A stretch of 64,000 bases of DNA, from the NCBI GenBank assembly GCA_910584685.1, contig CAJUAO010000007.1:62001-126000 (forward strand), written 5' to 3'. Positions 44,228-52,868 of the stretch are shown here, piece after piece. The notes beneath the pieces are model-generated. The model saw nothing but the letters and a program-made list of their open reading frames with translations, made no database searches and was not told where the DNA came from. Made by a program: the position numbers and the translations under genes. The stretch's first letter is position 1; the number at the start of each line of letters is the position of its first letter. Origin of the DNA: an uncultured Lachnospiraceae bacterium. Lineage in GTDB: Bacteria > Bacillota > Clostridia > Lachnospirales > Lachnospiraceae.

Positions 44228-45661
44228 ATGAGTAATGACAGGTATGTAAGTCCGCTTTCGGAGAGATATGCAAGCAGGGAAATGCAGTATATTTTTTCGC
44301 CGGATATGAAATTCAGAACGTGGAGGAAGCTTTGGATAGCCTTGGCTGAGACGGAGAAGGAGCTGGGACTTAATATAACCGACGAGCAGATAGAGGAGTT
44401 GAAGGCTCATTCTGAAGATATAAATTATGATGTGGCAAGGGAGAGGGAAAAGCTTGTAAGGCATGATGTTATGAGCCATGTATACGCCTATGGGGTACAG
44501 TGTCCAAAGGCTAAGGGCATCATCCACCTTGGCGCAACAAGCTGCTATGTAGGAGATAACACGGATGTAATAGTTATGACAGAGGCCCTTAAGCTTGTCA
44601 GAAAAAAGCTTATAAATGTTATTGCTAAGCTTAGTGATTTTGCAGAGGAGCAAAAGGCGCAGCCAACCCTTGCATTTACGCATTTCCAACCGGCTCAGCC
44701 AACCACGGTGGGAAAGAGAGCTACCCTTTGGCTTATGGAGCTTGTCCTTGACCTTGAGGATTTAGACCATGTGCTTGACGGCATGATGCTTCTCGGCTCA
44801 AAGGGAACAACAGGCACCCAGGCAAGCTTTAAGGAGTTATTTGAAAATGACAGTGAGAAGATAAATAAAATTGACTCCATGATAGCAGAAAAAATGGGCT
44901 TTAAGAAATGCTTCCCGGTGTCAGGACAGACATACAGCAGAAAGCTTGACACAAGAGTGGCAAACGTGCTTGCGGGAATAGCAGCAAGCGCTCATAAGTT
45001 TTCTAATGATATAAGGCTTTTGCAGCATTTAAAGGAAGTGGAGGAGCCCTTTGAAAAGAACCAGATTGGCTCGTCGGCTATGGCGTATAAGAGAAATCCC
45101 ATGAGAAGCGAGCGTATTGCTTCACTTTCAAGGTATGTGATGATAGACGCTTTAAATCCTGCCATTACATCAGCCACCCAGTGGTTTGAGAGAACTCTTG
45201 ATGATTCTGCAAACAAGAGGCTCAGCATACCGGAGGCATTTCTTGCAATCGACGGAATACTTGATTTGTACTTAAATATAGTAGACGGACTTGTGGTTTA
45301 CCCAAAGGTTATTGAAAAAAGGCTTATGAGCGAGCTTCCGTTTATGGCAACAGAGAATATTATGATGGATGCCGTAAAGGCAGGAGGCGACCGTCAGGAG
45401 CTTCATGAGAAAATAAGAACGCTGTCTATGGAGGCAGGAAGAAATGTAAAGGAAAAGGGACTTGAGAACAACCTTCTTGAGCTTATAGCGGCAGACGAGT
45501 CGTTTAATATGACACTTGACGACCTTAAGAAGACAATGGAGCCGGCAAATTATGTAGGCCGGGCGCCAGAGCAGGTAGACGACTTTATAAGAGAAGTAGT
45601 AAAGCCTATACTTGAGGAAAATAAGGAGCTGCTTGGCATCAAAGCCGAGATAAATGTATAA
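44228..45661 (+). CDS. purB: Adenylosuccinate lyase
   Basis: The protein has 477 residues. It cleaves SAICAR and adenylosuccinate, both releasing fumarate. Signature regions are 'GATSCYVGDNTDV', 'THFQPAQPTTVGKRA' and the mobile loop 'GSSAMAYKRNPMRSERI', with the catalytic Ser in the loop. The start ATG follows AGAGAGGA. It forms an operon with purF; purA follows after a promoter region. Confidence 0.97.
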   Translation: MSNDRYVSPLSERYASREMQYIFSPDMKFRTWRKLWIALAETEKELGLNITDEQIEELKAHSEDINYDVAREREKLVRHDVMSHVYAYGVQCPKAKGIIHLGATSCYVGDNTDVIVMTEALKLVRKKLINVIAKLSDFAEEQKAQPTLAFTHFQPAQPTTVGKRATLWLMELVLDLEDLDHVLDGMMLLGSKGTTGTQASFKELFENDSEKINKIDSMIAEKMGFKKCFPVSGQTYSRKLDTRVANVLAGIAASAHKFSNDIRLLQHLKEVEEPFEKNQIGSSAMAYKRNPMRSERIASLSRYVMIDALNPAITSATQWFERTLDDSANKRLSIPEAFLAIDGILDLYLNIVDGLVVYPKVIEKRLMSELPFMATENIMMDAVKAGGDRQELHEKIRTLSMEAGRNVKEKGLENNLLELIAADESFNMTLDDLKKTMEPANYVGRAPEQVDDFIREVVKPILEENKELLGIKAEINV

Positions 45662-45677
45662 AAAAACAAAGATTAAA

Positions 45678-45762
45678 TTTACTTATAATAAAACATATGC
45701 TATACTCATAAAGTAATAGGTGCAAAATATAATGTAAAATATTTATGAGAGAGCATATGTTT
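45678..45762 (+). promoter_or_regulatory. Putative purA promoter overlapping a large inverted repeat
   Basis: TTTACT at 45678 and TATACT at 45701, 17 bases apart, form a possible promoter. AAACATATGCT at 45691 recurs inverted as AGCATATGTTT at 45752, with more paired bases (CTCATAAA against TTTATGAG) inside. The repeat spans the -10 and the start of transcription, so it might act as an operator, or as a terminator of purB. Confidence 0.45.
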
Positions 45763-45869
45763 TATATTGCGTAAATATAGTCTTCTGCAATAATCTATTA
45801 CAAAAATATATCTTATTTAAAATGTGATTTTATTACATTTAAAGGATAGTGTGAAACGGAGGATTAGAT

Positions 45870-47144
45870 ATGGTAAGAGCAGTCGTAGGGGCAAACTGGG
45901 GTGACGAGGGAAAAGGTAAGATTACCGATATGCTTGCTGAAAAAAGTGATATTATTGTACGTTTTCAGGGAGGAAGCAATGCAGGACATACTATAGTAAA
46001 TGATTATGGTAAGTTTGCGCTTCATATTCTTCCTTCAGGCATCTTTTACAGCCACACTACATGTGTTATAGGCAATGGAGTTGCATTCAATGTTTCCGAC
46101 TTTTTTAAGGAAATCAATGACGTGGTATCAAGCGGCGTTCCTAAGCCGAGAATTTTAATTTCAGACAGAGCACAGATAGTAATGCCATATCATATTATGT
46201 TTGATACTTATGAGGAGGAAAGGCTTGCTGGAAAGTCATTCGGCTCTACAAAGTCAGGTATAGCTCCATTTTACTCAGATAAGTATTCAAAGATAGGCTT
46301 TCAGGTTTCAGAGCTTTTTGATGAGGAAACCCTTGTTGAGAAGGTAAACAGAGTATGCGAGCTTAAAAATATTATGATAGAGCATTTATATCATAAGGAA
46401 CCTGTTAATAAGGATGAGCTTATAAAAACCCTTCATGAATACAGGGATATGGTGGAGCCGTATGTTTGCGATACGGCGTTGTTTTTACAGAACGCCATAA
46501 AGGAAGGAAAGACAATTCTTCTTGAGGGACAGCTTGGTACACTTAAGGACCCTGATTTTGGTATATATCCTATGGTAACATCCTCACATACCCTTGCAGC
46601 GTACGGCGCTATAGGCGCAGGTATTCCTCCGTATGAAATAAAGGATATTATAACGGTAGTTAAGGCATACTCAAGCGCAGTGGGAGCAGGAGAATTTGTC
46701 AGTGAAATTTTCGGCGACGAGGCTGACGAGCTTAGACGAAGAGGCGGCGACGGCGGCGAGTTTGGAGCGACAACAGGCAGACCAAGAAGAATGGGATGGT
46801 TTGACTGTGTAGCCACAAAATACGGCTGCAGAATGCAGGGCGCTACACAGGTGGCATTTACAGTTCTTGATGTGCTTGGTTACTTAGATGAGATACCTGT
46901 TTGCGTAGGCTATGAGATAGACGGAAGGGTAACTAAGGATTTCCCTGTTACCTGTAAGCTTAAAAAGGCAAAGCCTGTTTATGAGATTCTTCCGGGCTGG
47001 AAATCCGATATACGGGGTATAAGCAAATACGAGGATTTACCTGAAAACTGCAGAAAATATATAGAGTTTATTGAAAAGGAAATAGGCGTAAGGATAACCA
47101 TGGTATCAAACGGCCCTGCGAGACATGATATTATTTTCAGATAA
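45870..47144 (+). CDS. purA: Adenylosuccinate synthetase
   Basis: The protein has 424 residues. It makes adenylosuccinate from IMP, aspartate and GTP. The P-loop is 'GANWGDEGKGKITDMLA', followed by 'GGSNAGHTIV' and 'GTLKDPDFGIYPMVTSSHT', and the later 'GEFGATTGRPRRMGWFD' binding region is present. The ATG follows ACGGAGG. It is separated from purB by 208 bases, with its own predicted promoter. Confidence 0.97.
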   Translation: MVRAVVGANWGDEGKGKITDMLAEKSDIIVRFQGGSNAGHTIVNDYGKFALHILPSGIFYSHTTCVIGNGVAFNVSDFFKEINDVVSSGVPKPRILISDRAQIVMPYHIMFDTYEEERLAGKSFGSTKSGIAPFYSDKYSKIGFQVSELFDEETLVEKVNRVCELKNIMIEHLYHKEPVNKDELIKTLHEYRDMVEPYVCDTALFLQNAIKEGKTILLEGQLGTLKDPDFGIYPMVTSSHTLAAYGAIGAGIPPYEIKDIITVVKAYSSAVGAGEFVSEIFGDEADELRRRGGDGGEFGATTGRPRRMGWFDCVATKYGCRMQGATQVAFTVLDVLGYLDEIPVCVGYEIDGRVTKDFPVTCKLKKAKPVYEILPGWKSDIRGISKYEDLPENCRKYIEFIEKEIGVRITMVSNGPARHDIIFR

Positions 47145-47162
47145 AAATTATTTTTTAAATTT

Positions 47163-47189
47163 TATATTATGATATTTTATCATAATATA
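47163..47189. other. Perfect 12-bp inverted repeat
   Basis: TATATTATGATA and TATCATAATATA are separated by TTT, immediately downstream of purA and 17 bases before the next start codon. It could be a weak terminator or a protein-binding site. No T-tract follows on the plus strand. Confidence 0.5.
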
Positions 47190-47206
47190 ATAGGAAAGAA
47201 AGGCTT

Positions 47207-47473
47207 ATGAAAAATATAAAAAGAGTTTTGGCTATTGGAATGATTATAGTGCTTGTGGCAATGTATATATGGGCATTTATAGCATCCCTGATGACCGGCC
47301 CTGAAGCAAAAGGCATATTTAATGCAGCAATATTCTGCACCGTATTTTTTCCTATACTTCTCTATGTATATATGTGGACAGCCAAATGGCTGAAGGGCAG
47401 AGGAGTTGATAAAAAAGCTGATTTAAAGGAGCCGTCGGAAGAAACAGGACATGATGATAAGGGAAATATATAA
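47207..47473 (+). CDS. Small two-helix membrane protein, unknown
   Basis: The protein has 88 residues. Two hydrophobic segments ('VLAIGMIIVLVAMYIWAFIA' and 'AAIFCTVFFPILLYVYMW') are followed by a charged, acidic C-terminal tail, probably in the cytoplasm. The start ATG follows AGAAAGG. I recognise no family; small proteins of this layout are common and unnamed in Lachnospiraceae. Confidence 0.65.
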   Translation: MKNIKRVLAIGMIIVLVAMYIWAFIASLMTGPEAKGIFNAAIFCTVFFPILLYVYMWTAKWLKGRGVDKKADLKEPSEETGHDDKGNI

Positions 47474-47557
47474 TACGGGGCTTGTTAGTCTGATTATATG
47501 GTTGTTTTGCCAAAATTAATAAAAAAGTAAAATGTGAAATATGAAAGGATGAATAAA

Positions 47558-48085
47558 ATGGCAGCTGAGGAAAATAAGGAATATACATTACTTGAAACAT
47601 GGAGAGGCCTTGCGTATGGCGGCGGAAAGTCTCAAAAAGAAATGGATATGTTTTGGGCAAATTATTTTAATTATGAGAAGGGGATATATGAGCAGATACT
47701 TGCCGAGCCTGAAAATGTAGTTACAGGTACGGTTAAGGAGCTGGCGGAGAAATATAATGTTGAGCTTCTTATTATGGTAGGCTTTCTTGACGGCATTAAT
47801 GACAGCCTGAAAAATCCTAATCCTATAGAGGAGATGACAGAGGATACGCAGGTTAATTTAGGCTATGATATTGAGCTTCTTTACAAAAATATGGTAGAGG
47901 CAAAGGCTGAATGGTTATATACGCTTGACGCATGGAATATACTTATACCGGATGAAAAGAGAAGAAAGGAATTGTATCTTGAACAGAAGAAGTCAGGCAC
48001 GGTTATAAAGGAGAAAAAGGTGGGAAGAAATGACCCATGTCCTTGCGGCTCGGGAAAGAAGTATAAATTTTGCTGTGGAAAATAA
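47558..48085 (+). CDS. SEC-C motif protein
   Basis: The start is probably the ATG at 47558, ten bases after GAAAGGA. The protein has 175 residues. The body is helical, and the last 20 residues are the SEC-C zinc motif ('VGRNDPCPCGSGKKYKFCCG'), known from the C-terminus of SecA and from many small proteins. The motif binds zinc and mediates protein or nucleic-acid contacts. No specific function can be given. It stands alone, 73 bases before the diacylglycerol-kinase-like gene. Confidence 0.8.
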   Translation: MAAEENKEYTLLETWRGLAYGGGKSQKEMDMFWANYFNYEKGIYEQILAEPENVVTGTVKELAEKYNVELLIMVGFLDGINDSLKNPNPIEEMTEDTQVNLGYDIELLYKNMVEAKAEWLYTLDAWNILIPDEKRRKELYLEQKKSGTVIKEKKVGRNDPCPCGSGKKYKFCCGK

Positions 48086-48157
48086 ATTTATTGATGTTGA
48101 CATCAGTCTTTTGACATTACGGGCGCCGTTAAAGGCGCTTCTGGAAAGGATATATGT

Positions 48158-49072
48158 ATGAAGAAGCTTTTGTTTATATATAACGCAAAGTCCGGAAAAG
48201 CAAAGATAAGAAAGTACCTTGTAGGAATAATAGACATATTTATTAAGTCCGGCTATAGTGTTGAAGCATATCAGACACAGACCCAGAAGGACGCCATGGT
48301 ACAGGTTGAAAAACGTGGCAGGGACTTTGACATGATAGTGTGCAGCGGTGGGGACGGAACATTAAATGAGGTTATTACGGGACTTAGGAACAGCGACTGG
48401 TATATAGAAAAAAGAGTGCCTATTGGATATATTCCGGCAGGCTCAACAAATGATTTTGCCGTGAGCATAGGACTTCCAAAAAATATGCTTAAGGCAGCAG
48501 TGACTGCCATGAATGGAAGAAAAAAGAATCTTGACGTAGGCACGTTTAATAACATGAGCTTTGTTTATGTAGCGGCATTTGGAGCATTTACTGATGTTTC
48601 CTACAGCACGTCCCAGGAGCTTAAAAACATACTTGGGCATAAGGCGTATGTACTTGAGAGCATCAAGGAGTTTGTGCCTACCATACATAGCACATATCGT
48701 ATAACGGTTATTGCAAACGGTAAAAAGCTGGAAGGTGAGTTTGTATATGGAATGGTAAGCAATTCCAATTCTGTAGGAGGCTTTAAGGGTATTACCGGAA
48801 AGGATATAGGCTTTGATGACGGAGTGTTTGAGGTTACGCTTGTCAAGCCATTTTCTTCTCCATTTGAATTTCAGGAGATTGTTACATCGCTTATAACGGG
48901 AAAAGGCAGCAGAAGGGTATTAAGGTTTAAGACCTCCATGCTTAAGGTTTACTCGGAGGATAAGATAGACTGGGTAGTAGACGGTGAATTTGGCGGCTCC
49001 GTAAGAAAAGCAGTTATAAAAAATCATCATAAGGCCATAAGCATGGTAACAGGCGAGAACATCTGTCACTAG
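48158..49072 (+). CDS. Diacylglycerol/lipid kinase family (YegS/DgkB-like)
   Basis: The protein has 304 residues. The nucleotide-binding motif 'SGGDGTLNEVI' and the 'PAGSTNDFAVSIGLP' block are characteristic of the DagK catalytic domain, and the C-terminal half has the expected beta sandwich ('IDWVVDGEFGG'). It phosphorylates diacylglycerol or a related lipid at the inner membrane face, using ATP. The ATG follows GGAAAGGATA. Strong terminator and rpoD promoter signals follow. Confidence 0.9.
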   Translation: MKKLLFIYNAKSGKAKIRKYLVGIIDIFIKSGYSVEAYQTQTQKDAMVQVEKRGRDFDMIVCSGGDGTLNEVITGLRNSDWYIEKRVPIGYIPAGSTNDFAVSIGLPKNMLKAAVTAMNGRKKNLDVGTFNNMSFVYVAAFGAFTDVSYSTSQELKNILGHKAYVLESIKEFVPTIHSTYRITVIANGKKLEGEFVYGMVSNSNSVGGFKGITGKDIGFDDGVFEVTLVKPFSSPFEFQEIVTSLITGKGSRRVLRFKTSMLKVYSEDKIDWVVDGEFGGSVRKAVIKNHHKAISMVTGENICH

Positions 49073-49150
49073 TTTAATTAAAAAATAGCCAAAAAAATTA
49101 AGAAAATTGGCGAAAAAATAAAAAAAATGACAAATTTAATAAAATTTTGA

Positions 49151-49188
49151 AATAGTCGGTTTACACCGGCTATTTTTTTGTGTATAAT
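49151..49188 (+). promoter_or_regulatory. Terminator hairpin whose loop is the -35 of the rpoD promoter
   Basis: AATAGTCGG and CCGGCTATT pair (49151-49159 with 49166-49174), followed by seven T residues: a terminator for the lipid-kinase gene. The six-base loop, TTTACA, lies exactly 17 bases before TATAAT at 49183-49188, forming a good promoter for rpoD. The leader to the ATG would be about 147 bases. Confidence 0.7.
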
Positions 49189-49341
49189 GAGTCAGCGTAT
49201 ATAAATATACAATAGCACAATTTCACTCTGAAAACGTAGATACGGTTATATCAAAATAAAAATCAGAGAAATCAGAGAAAAGTGAATTGGCTTTAGTACC
49301 ATATATTATATAGGAAATGTGGGAAAGAGGAGAATTTTATA

Positions 49342-50457
49342 ATGAACGAGAAAGAATTATTAGAAAGTCTCGAAAAACTGGTGGAAATAGGCAACAGTAA
49401 AAAGGGAGTACTTGAAGTCACGGAAATTAATGATTTTTTTAAGAATTCAGAGATGTCGGTAGAGCAGATGGAGGTAGTTTATCAGTATCTTGAGGATAAG
49501 AAGATAGATGTGCTTACCATAGTGGATGATAATTTCAATGACGAGGATTTGCTGCTTGAGCCTGCTGACGAGGACTTTGAGGAAGAGGAAAACATTGACT
49601 TGGAGGCTGTTGATTTGCTGGAGGGCATAGGTACCGAGGACCCTGTCAGAATGTATTTAAAGGAAATAGGAACAGTTCCACTTCTTTCAGCGGAGGAGGA
49701 GCTTCGTCTGGCAAAGAGAAAGGCTGAGGGAGACCAGGCAGCAAAGGAGAGGCTTATAGAGGCAAATCTCCGTCTTGTAGTCAGCATAGCAAAAAGATAT
49801 ACCGGAAGAGGCATGAGTTTTTTGGATTTAGTACAGGAGGGTAATCTTGGACTTATAAAGGGTGTGGAAAAGTTTGATTATGACAAAGGCTTTAAGCTTA
49901 GTACATATGCCACATGGTGGATAAGGCAGTCAGTGACAAGAGCCCTTGCAGACCAGGCAAGAACTATACGTGTGCCTGTCCATATGGTGGAAACAATAAA
50001 CAGAATGTCTAAGATGCAGAGAAAGCTTACTCTTGAACTGGGTTATGAGCCGTCTACGGCAGAGCTGGCAGAGGCCCTTGAAATGAGTGAGGAAAAGGTT
50101 CTTGAGATTATGCAGATAGCAAGAGAGCCGGCTTCACTGGAAACGCCTATAGGTGAGGAGGATGATTCAAATCTGGGAGATTTTGTAAAGGATGATAAAA
50201 CCGTGACTCCTGAACAGAATATAGAGTCGGTCATGCTGAGAGAGCATATAGATATACTTCTTCAGGACCTGAAGGAAAGAGAAAAGCAGGTTATTGTCCT
50301 TAGGTTTGGTCTGGAGGACGGACATCCCCGCACCCTTGAGGAGGTAGGAAGGGAGTTTAAGGTTACAAGAGAGCGTATACGTCAGATAGAGGCAAAGGCG
50401 CTTAGGAAGCTTAGAAATCCTGTAAGAAGCAAAAAGATAAAGGACTTTCTCGGATAA
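49342..50457 (+). CDS. rpoD: Primary sigma factor (RpoD/SigA)
   Basis: The protein has 371 residues. Region 1.2 begins 'EDPVRMYLKEIG'; region 2 has 'RLVVSIAKRYTGRGMSFLDL' and the -10-binding 'YATWWIRQSVTRALADQ'; region 3 has 'VPVHMVETINRMSK'; region 4.2 ends 'VTRERIRQIEAKALRKLR'. It directs RNA polymerase to housekeeping promoters like the TTGACA/TATAAT ones in this window. It is transcribed from its own promoter. No dnaG is adjacent, which is the more common arrangement. Confidence 0.97.
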   Translation: MNEKELLESLEKLVEIGNSKKGVLEVTEINDFFKNSEMSVEQMEVVYQYLEDKKIDVLTIVDDNFNDEDLLLEPADEDFEEEENIDLEAVDLLEGIGTEDPVRMYLKEIGTVPLLSAEEELRLAKRKAEGDQAAKERLIEANLRLVVSIAKRYTGRGMSFLDLVQEGNLGLIKGVEKFDYDKGFKLSTYATWWIRQSVTRALADQARTIRVPVHMVETINRMSKMQRKLTLELGYEPSTAELAEALEMSEEKVLEIMQIAREPASLETPIGEEDDSNLGDFVKDDKTVTPEQNIESVMLREHIDILLQDLKEREKQVIVLRFGLEDGHPRTLEEVGREFKVTRERIRQIEAKALRKLRNPVRSKKIKDFLG

Positions 50458-50510
50458 TTCAATAAAAAACAGACAGCCTTTTCATCTTAAAAAGTAAAAA
50501 TATAAAACAC

Positions 50511-50560
50511 ATCACCATACATTCTGATACCAGTCTGCAGAGATGTATGGTGATTTTTTT
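50511..50560 (+). terminator. Terminator after rpoD
   Basis: ATCACCATACAT (50511-50522) pairs perfectly with ATGTATGGTGAT (50543-50554), followed by six T residues. Confidence 0.9.
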
Positions 50561-50572
50561 GTTAAAAAAGCA

Positions 50573-50628
50573 TTGACAAAACTAATGGTATAGTGTACTA
50601 TTTAACTAGAACAGTAATATGCTGTTCT
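50573..50628 (+). promoter_or_regulatory. Promoter and operators of the GntR-ABC operon
   Basis: TTGACA at 50573 and TACTAT at 50596 are 17 bases apart. ATAGT and ACTAT around GT form an inverted repeat over the -10, and AGAACAG/CTGTTCT (50608-50614 and 50622-50628) form a second perfect one just downstream. Both suit autorepression by the GntR protein encoded next. Confidence 0.6.
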
Positions 50629-50660
50629 GCCTATAGGTTATATACTGTAAGGAGGTAAAT

Positions 50661-51014
50661 GTGGATTTTAAAAATAATATTCCGATTTATCTTCAGGTCA
50701 TAAATGATATTAAACACAGAATAAGCGTAGGGGAGCTTAAATTAGGGGAGAAGCTTCCGTCTACAAGAGAGCTTGCAGTAAGATATCAGATAAATCCAAA
50801 CACTGCAGTACGGGTTTACAGTGATATGGAAGGGGAGGGCCTGTGTTTTACAAAAAGAGGGCTTGGTACATTTGTGACAGAGGATGAGGAGAAGTATTTG
50901 TCTGTAAAAAGGGAGATGGCAGACGAGTATGTGGGAGATTTTATAGATAATATGAAGGGGCTTGGCATAAATACCGACGAGATGATAGAGCTTATAAAAT
51001 GCCATGAAAAGTAA
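50661..51014 (+). CDS. GntR-family (YtrA subfamily) repressor
   Basis: The start is GTG behind AAGGAGG. The protein has 117 residues. The N-terminal winged helix reads 'IPIYLQVINDIKHRISVGEL' and 'LPSTRELAVRYQINPNTAVR', and the short C-terminal dimer helix marks the YtrA subgroup, which represses linked ABC transporters. The next two genes are such a transporter, and the palindromes at 50590-50628 are its probable sites. Confidence 0.9.
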   Translation: MDFKNNIPIYLQVINDIKHRISVGELKLGEKLPSTRELAVRYQINPNTAVRVYSDMEGEGLCFTKRGLGTFVTEDEEKYLSVKREMADEYVGDFIDNMKGLGINTDEMIELIKCHEK

Positions 51015-51136
51015 CATAATGGAAACATTTGAAGTAATCCTAAAAGAATAATAATATATGCATAAGAATTACGTACGTATGACTGCAAATGCATAAAACT
51101 AACGGGAATCTGATGCATATAGGAAAGGCGGCAGTA

Positions 51137-51835
51137 ATGTTAAGGTGTGAAAATTTAGAAAAAAGATATATGAATGTTACAGCAATAGCTGATATTTCCA
51201 CAGAAATAGAACCGGGTAAAATATATGCCTTGCTTGGTCCTAACGGAAGCGGAAAGACTACATTGATGAAAGTAATAGCAGGGCTTATTAAGCCTACGTC
51301 AGGAAAAATTATATTTGAGGAACAGCCTATAGGCATATATTCCAAGGCCCATATAGCTTATATGCCTACGGAAAGCTATTTCTACAATTATATGACATGC
51401 CGTGACGCGGGAAATTATTATAAGGATTTTTTTGCCGATTTTGATGAAAACAAGTATTATTATATGTTACAGGAAATGGATTTAAATCCGCTGCAGAAGA
51501 TAAGCAAAATGTCGTCAGGTATGATGGCAAAGGCAAAAATAGCGATTACCATGGCAAGAAACAGCAAGCTTATTATGCTGGATGAGCCTCTTAACGGCAT
51601 AGATATTATTGCAAGGGAAAAGGTTATACATACTGTAATTGAAAATGCAAGGCCTGATAATGCCATTATTATGTCAAGCCATCTGGTTGACGAGCTGGAG
51701 AAGATAATAGATTATGCTATATTTATCAGGCAGGGACAGGTGGTAATGCAGGGAGATGCGGAAAAGCTGCGGATTGAAAAGGGTATGTCAATAGTTGATA
51801 TGTATAAGCAGATATATGCTTATGACGCTGTTTAG
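51137..51835 (+). CDS. ABC transporter ATP-binding protein
   Basis: The start is probably the ATG at 51137, eight bases after AGGAAAGG; in-frame ATGs lie at 51089 and 51113. The protein has about 232 residues. Walker A 'GPNGSGKTT', signature 'MSSGMMAKAKIAITMA' (with SSG instead of SGG) and Walker B 'LIMLDEPLNGID' are present. It powers the ABC-2 permease that follows 11 bases later. It is likely induced by antibiotics or envelope stress through the GntR protein. Confidence 0.9.
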   Translation: MLRCENLEKRYMNVTAIADISTEIEPGKIYALLGPNGSGKTTLMKVIAGLIKPTSGKIIFEEQPIGIYSKAHIAYMPTESYFYNYMTCRDAGNYYKDFFADFDENKYYYMLQEMDLNPLQKISKMSSGMMAKAKIAITMARNSKLIMLDEPLNGIDIIAREKVIHTVIENARPDNAIIMSSHLVDELEKIIDYAIFIRQGQVVMQGDAEKLRIEKGMSIVDMYKQIYAYDAV

Positions 51836-51846
51836 GAGGTGGAAGT

Positions 51847-52611
51847 ATGTTTAAATTGTCAAAATATGAAATACGAAAGAATATTTTAGGGCTTGTTATT
51901 ATGTTTGGAGCCATAGCAGGGCTTGAGATATATTTTTTAATAAGCGCATTTCTTGAAAATGCAAGGCATACGACTATATCAAGCAGTTTTTTAATAATGT
52001 CAAGCGTAATAGCGTATTTTGGTGTTCTTATTTATGGAGTAGCTTCATATTCAAAGGAGCTAAACAGGAAAACAGGGTATATGACATTTATGACGCCGGT
52101 TTCTTCCTTTTCTATTATAGGCTCAAAGCTTATTTCCACATTAATCGTAGGAATATTTTTTGTAGCTTTGCTAGGTATACTTGCAATGATAGATATGGCA
52201 ATAGTAGAAAATGTTTTTCCTCAGACTAAGGTATTTTCAGACTTTATTGATGCTATTGCAAGGTCCTTTGGCTCCAATGCAGGAAAAATATGGATTAGCG
52301 TCGGCATAGGAATATTCAGTATGCTTATCGAGTCCTTTGCCATAGTTGCCATTGCATATATGTCAATAACTCTTACAGCTACAATTTTCCAGAATAAAAA
52401 ATGGAAAGGTCTGGTCAGTGTTTTAATATTTATTTTAATTATGATTGCTGTGGTTAAGCTTGCAGGTCTTATACCTGATATTTACACAACGCCGGTAAAG
52501 TGGTCCCAGGCTATAATAAATGTAATTCCTCTTATTATATATATGCTTGTGGTTGATTCAGCCTGCATATTCGTAAGCGGAAGATTATTGGATAAAAAGG
52601 TAAGCTTATAA
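51847..52611 (+). CDS. ABC-2-type transporter permease
   Basis: The protein has 254 residues with six hydrophobic helices, behind AGGAGG. It has no recognisable family motif beyond the ABC-2 layout. It forms the membrane part of the GntR-regulated transporter. A long perfect terminator follows. Confidence 0.85.
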   Translation: MFKLSKYEIRKNILGLVIMFGAIAGLEIYFLISAFLENARHTTISSSFLIMSSVIAYFGVLIYGVASYSKELNRKTGYMTFMTPVSSFSIIGSKLISTLIVGIFFVALLGILAMIDMAIVENVFPQTKVFSDFIDAIARSFGSNAGKIWISVGIGIFSMLIESFAIVAIAYMSITLTATIFQNKKWKGLVSVLIFILIMIAVVKLAGLIPDIYTTPVKWSQAIINVIPLIIYMLVVDSACIFVSGRLLDKKVSL

Positions 52612-52629
52612 AAGATATTATATTTTATA

Positions 52630-52690
52630 AAAATGACTGCTGCAAAATAAGCCTTGTTCTATGTAGGCCTTATTTTGCAGCAGTCATTTT
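52630..52690. terminator. Long bidirectional terminator
   Basis: AAAATGACTGCTGCAAAATAA and its exact complement (52670-52690) form a stem of about 21 bp, extended by GCCT/AGGC. It ends with TTTT and begins with AAAA, so it can act on both strands. Confidence 0.9.
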
Positions 52691-52706
52691 TAGACGACAC
52701 TTTTTA

Positions 52707-52868
52707 TATAATAGGAAAGTTCGTCAATCAAGCAACAAGCTTGGCTCTGCCAAACATGCAAGTTTCGGCTAAAGCCGAGACTTTTTTAAATAATAGGAAA
52801 CTTCGTCACGTGAGCCACAAATTCGGCTCTGCCGAATTTGCAAGTGTCAGCTCTGCTGACACTTTTTT
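52707..52868. repeat. Two tandem double-hairpin units
   Basis: Two units of about 80 bases begin AATAGGAAA(G/C)TTCGTCA (52710 and 52792). Unit 1 has a short TTGGC/GCCAA stem around TCT, then AAGTTTCGGC/GCCGAGACTT around TAAA plus T6. Unit 2 has AAATTCGGC/GCCGAATTT around TCT, then AAGTGTCAGC/GCTGACACTT around TCT plus T6. Stems differ in sequence yet still pair. The last T-tract touches the stop of the convergent oxidoreductase gene. Confidence 0.75.
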
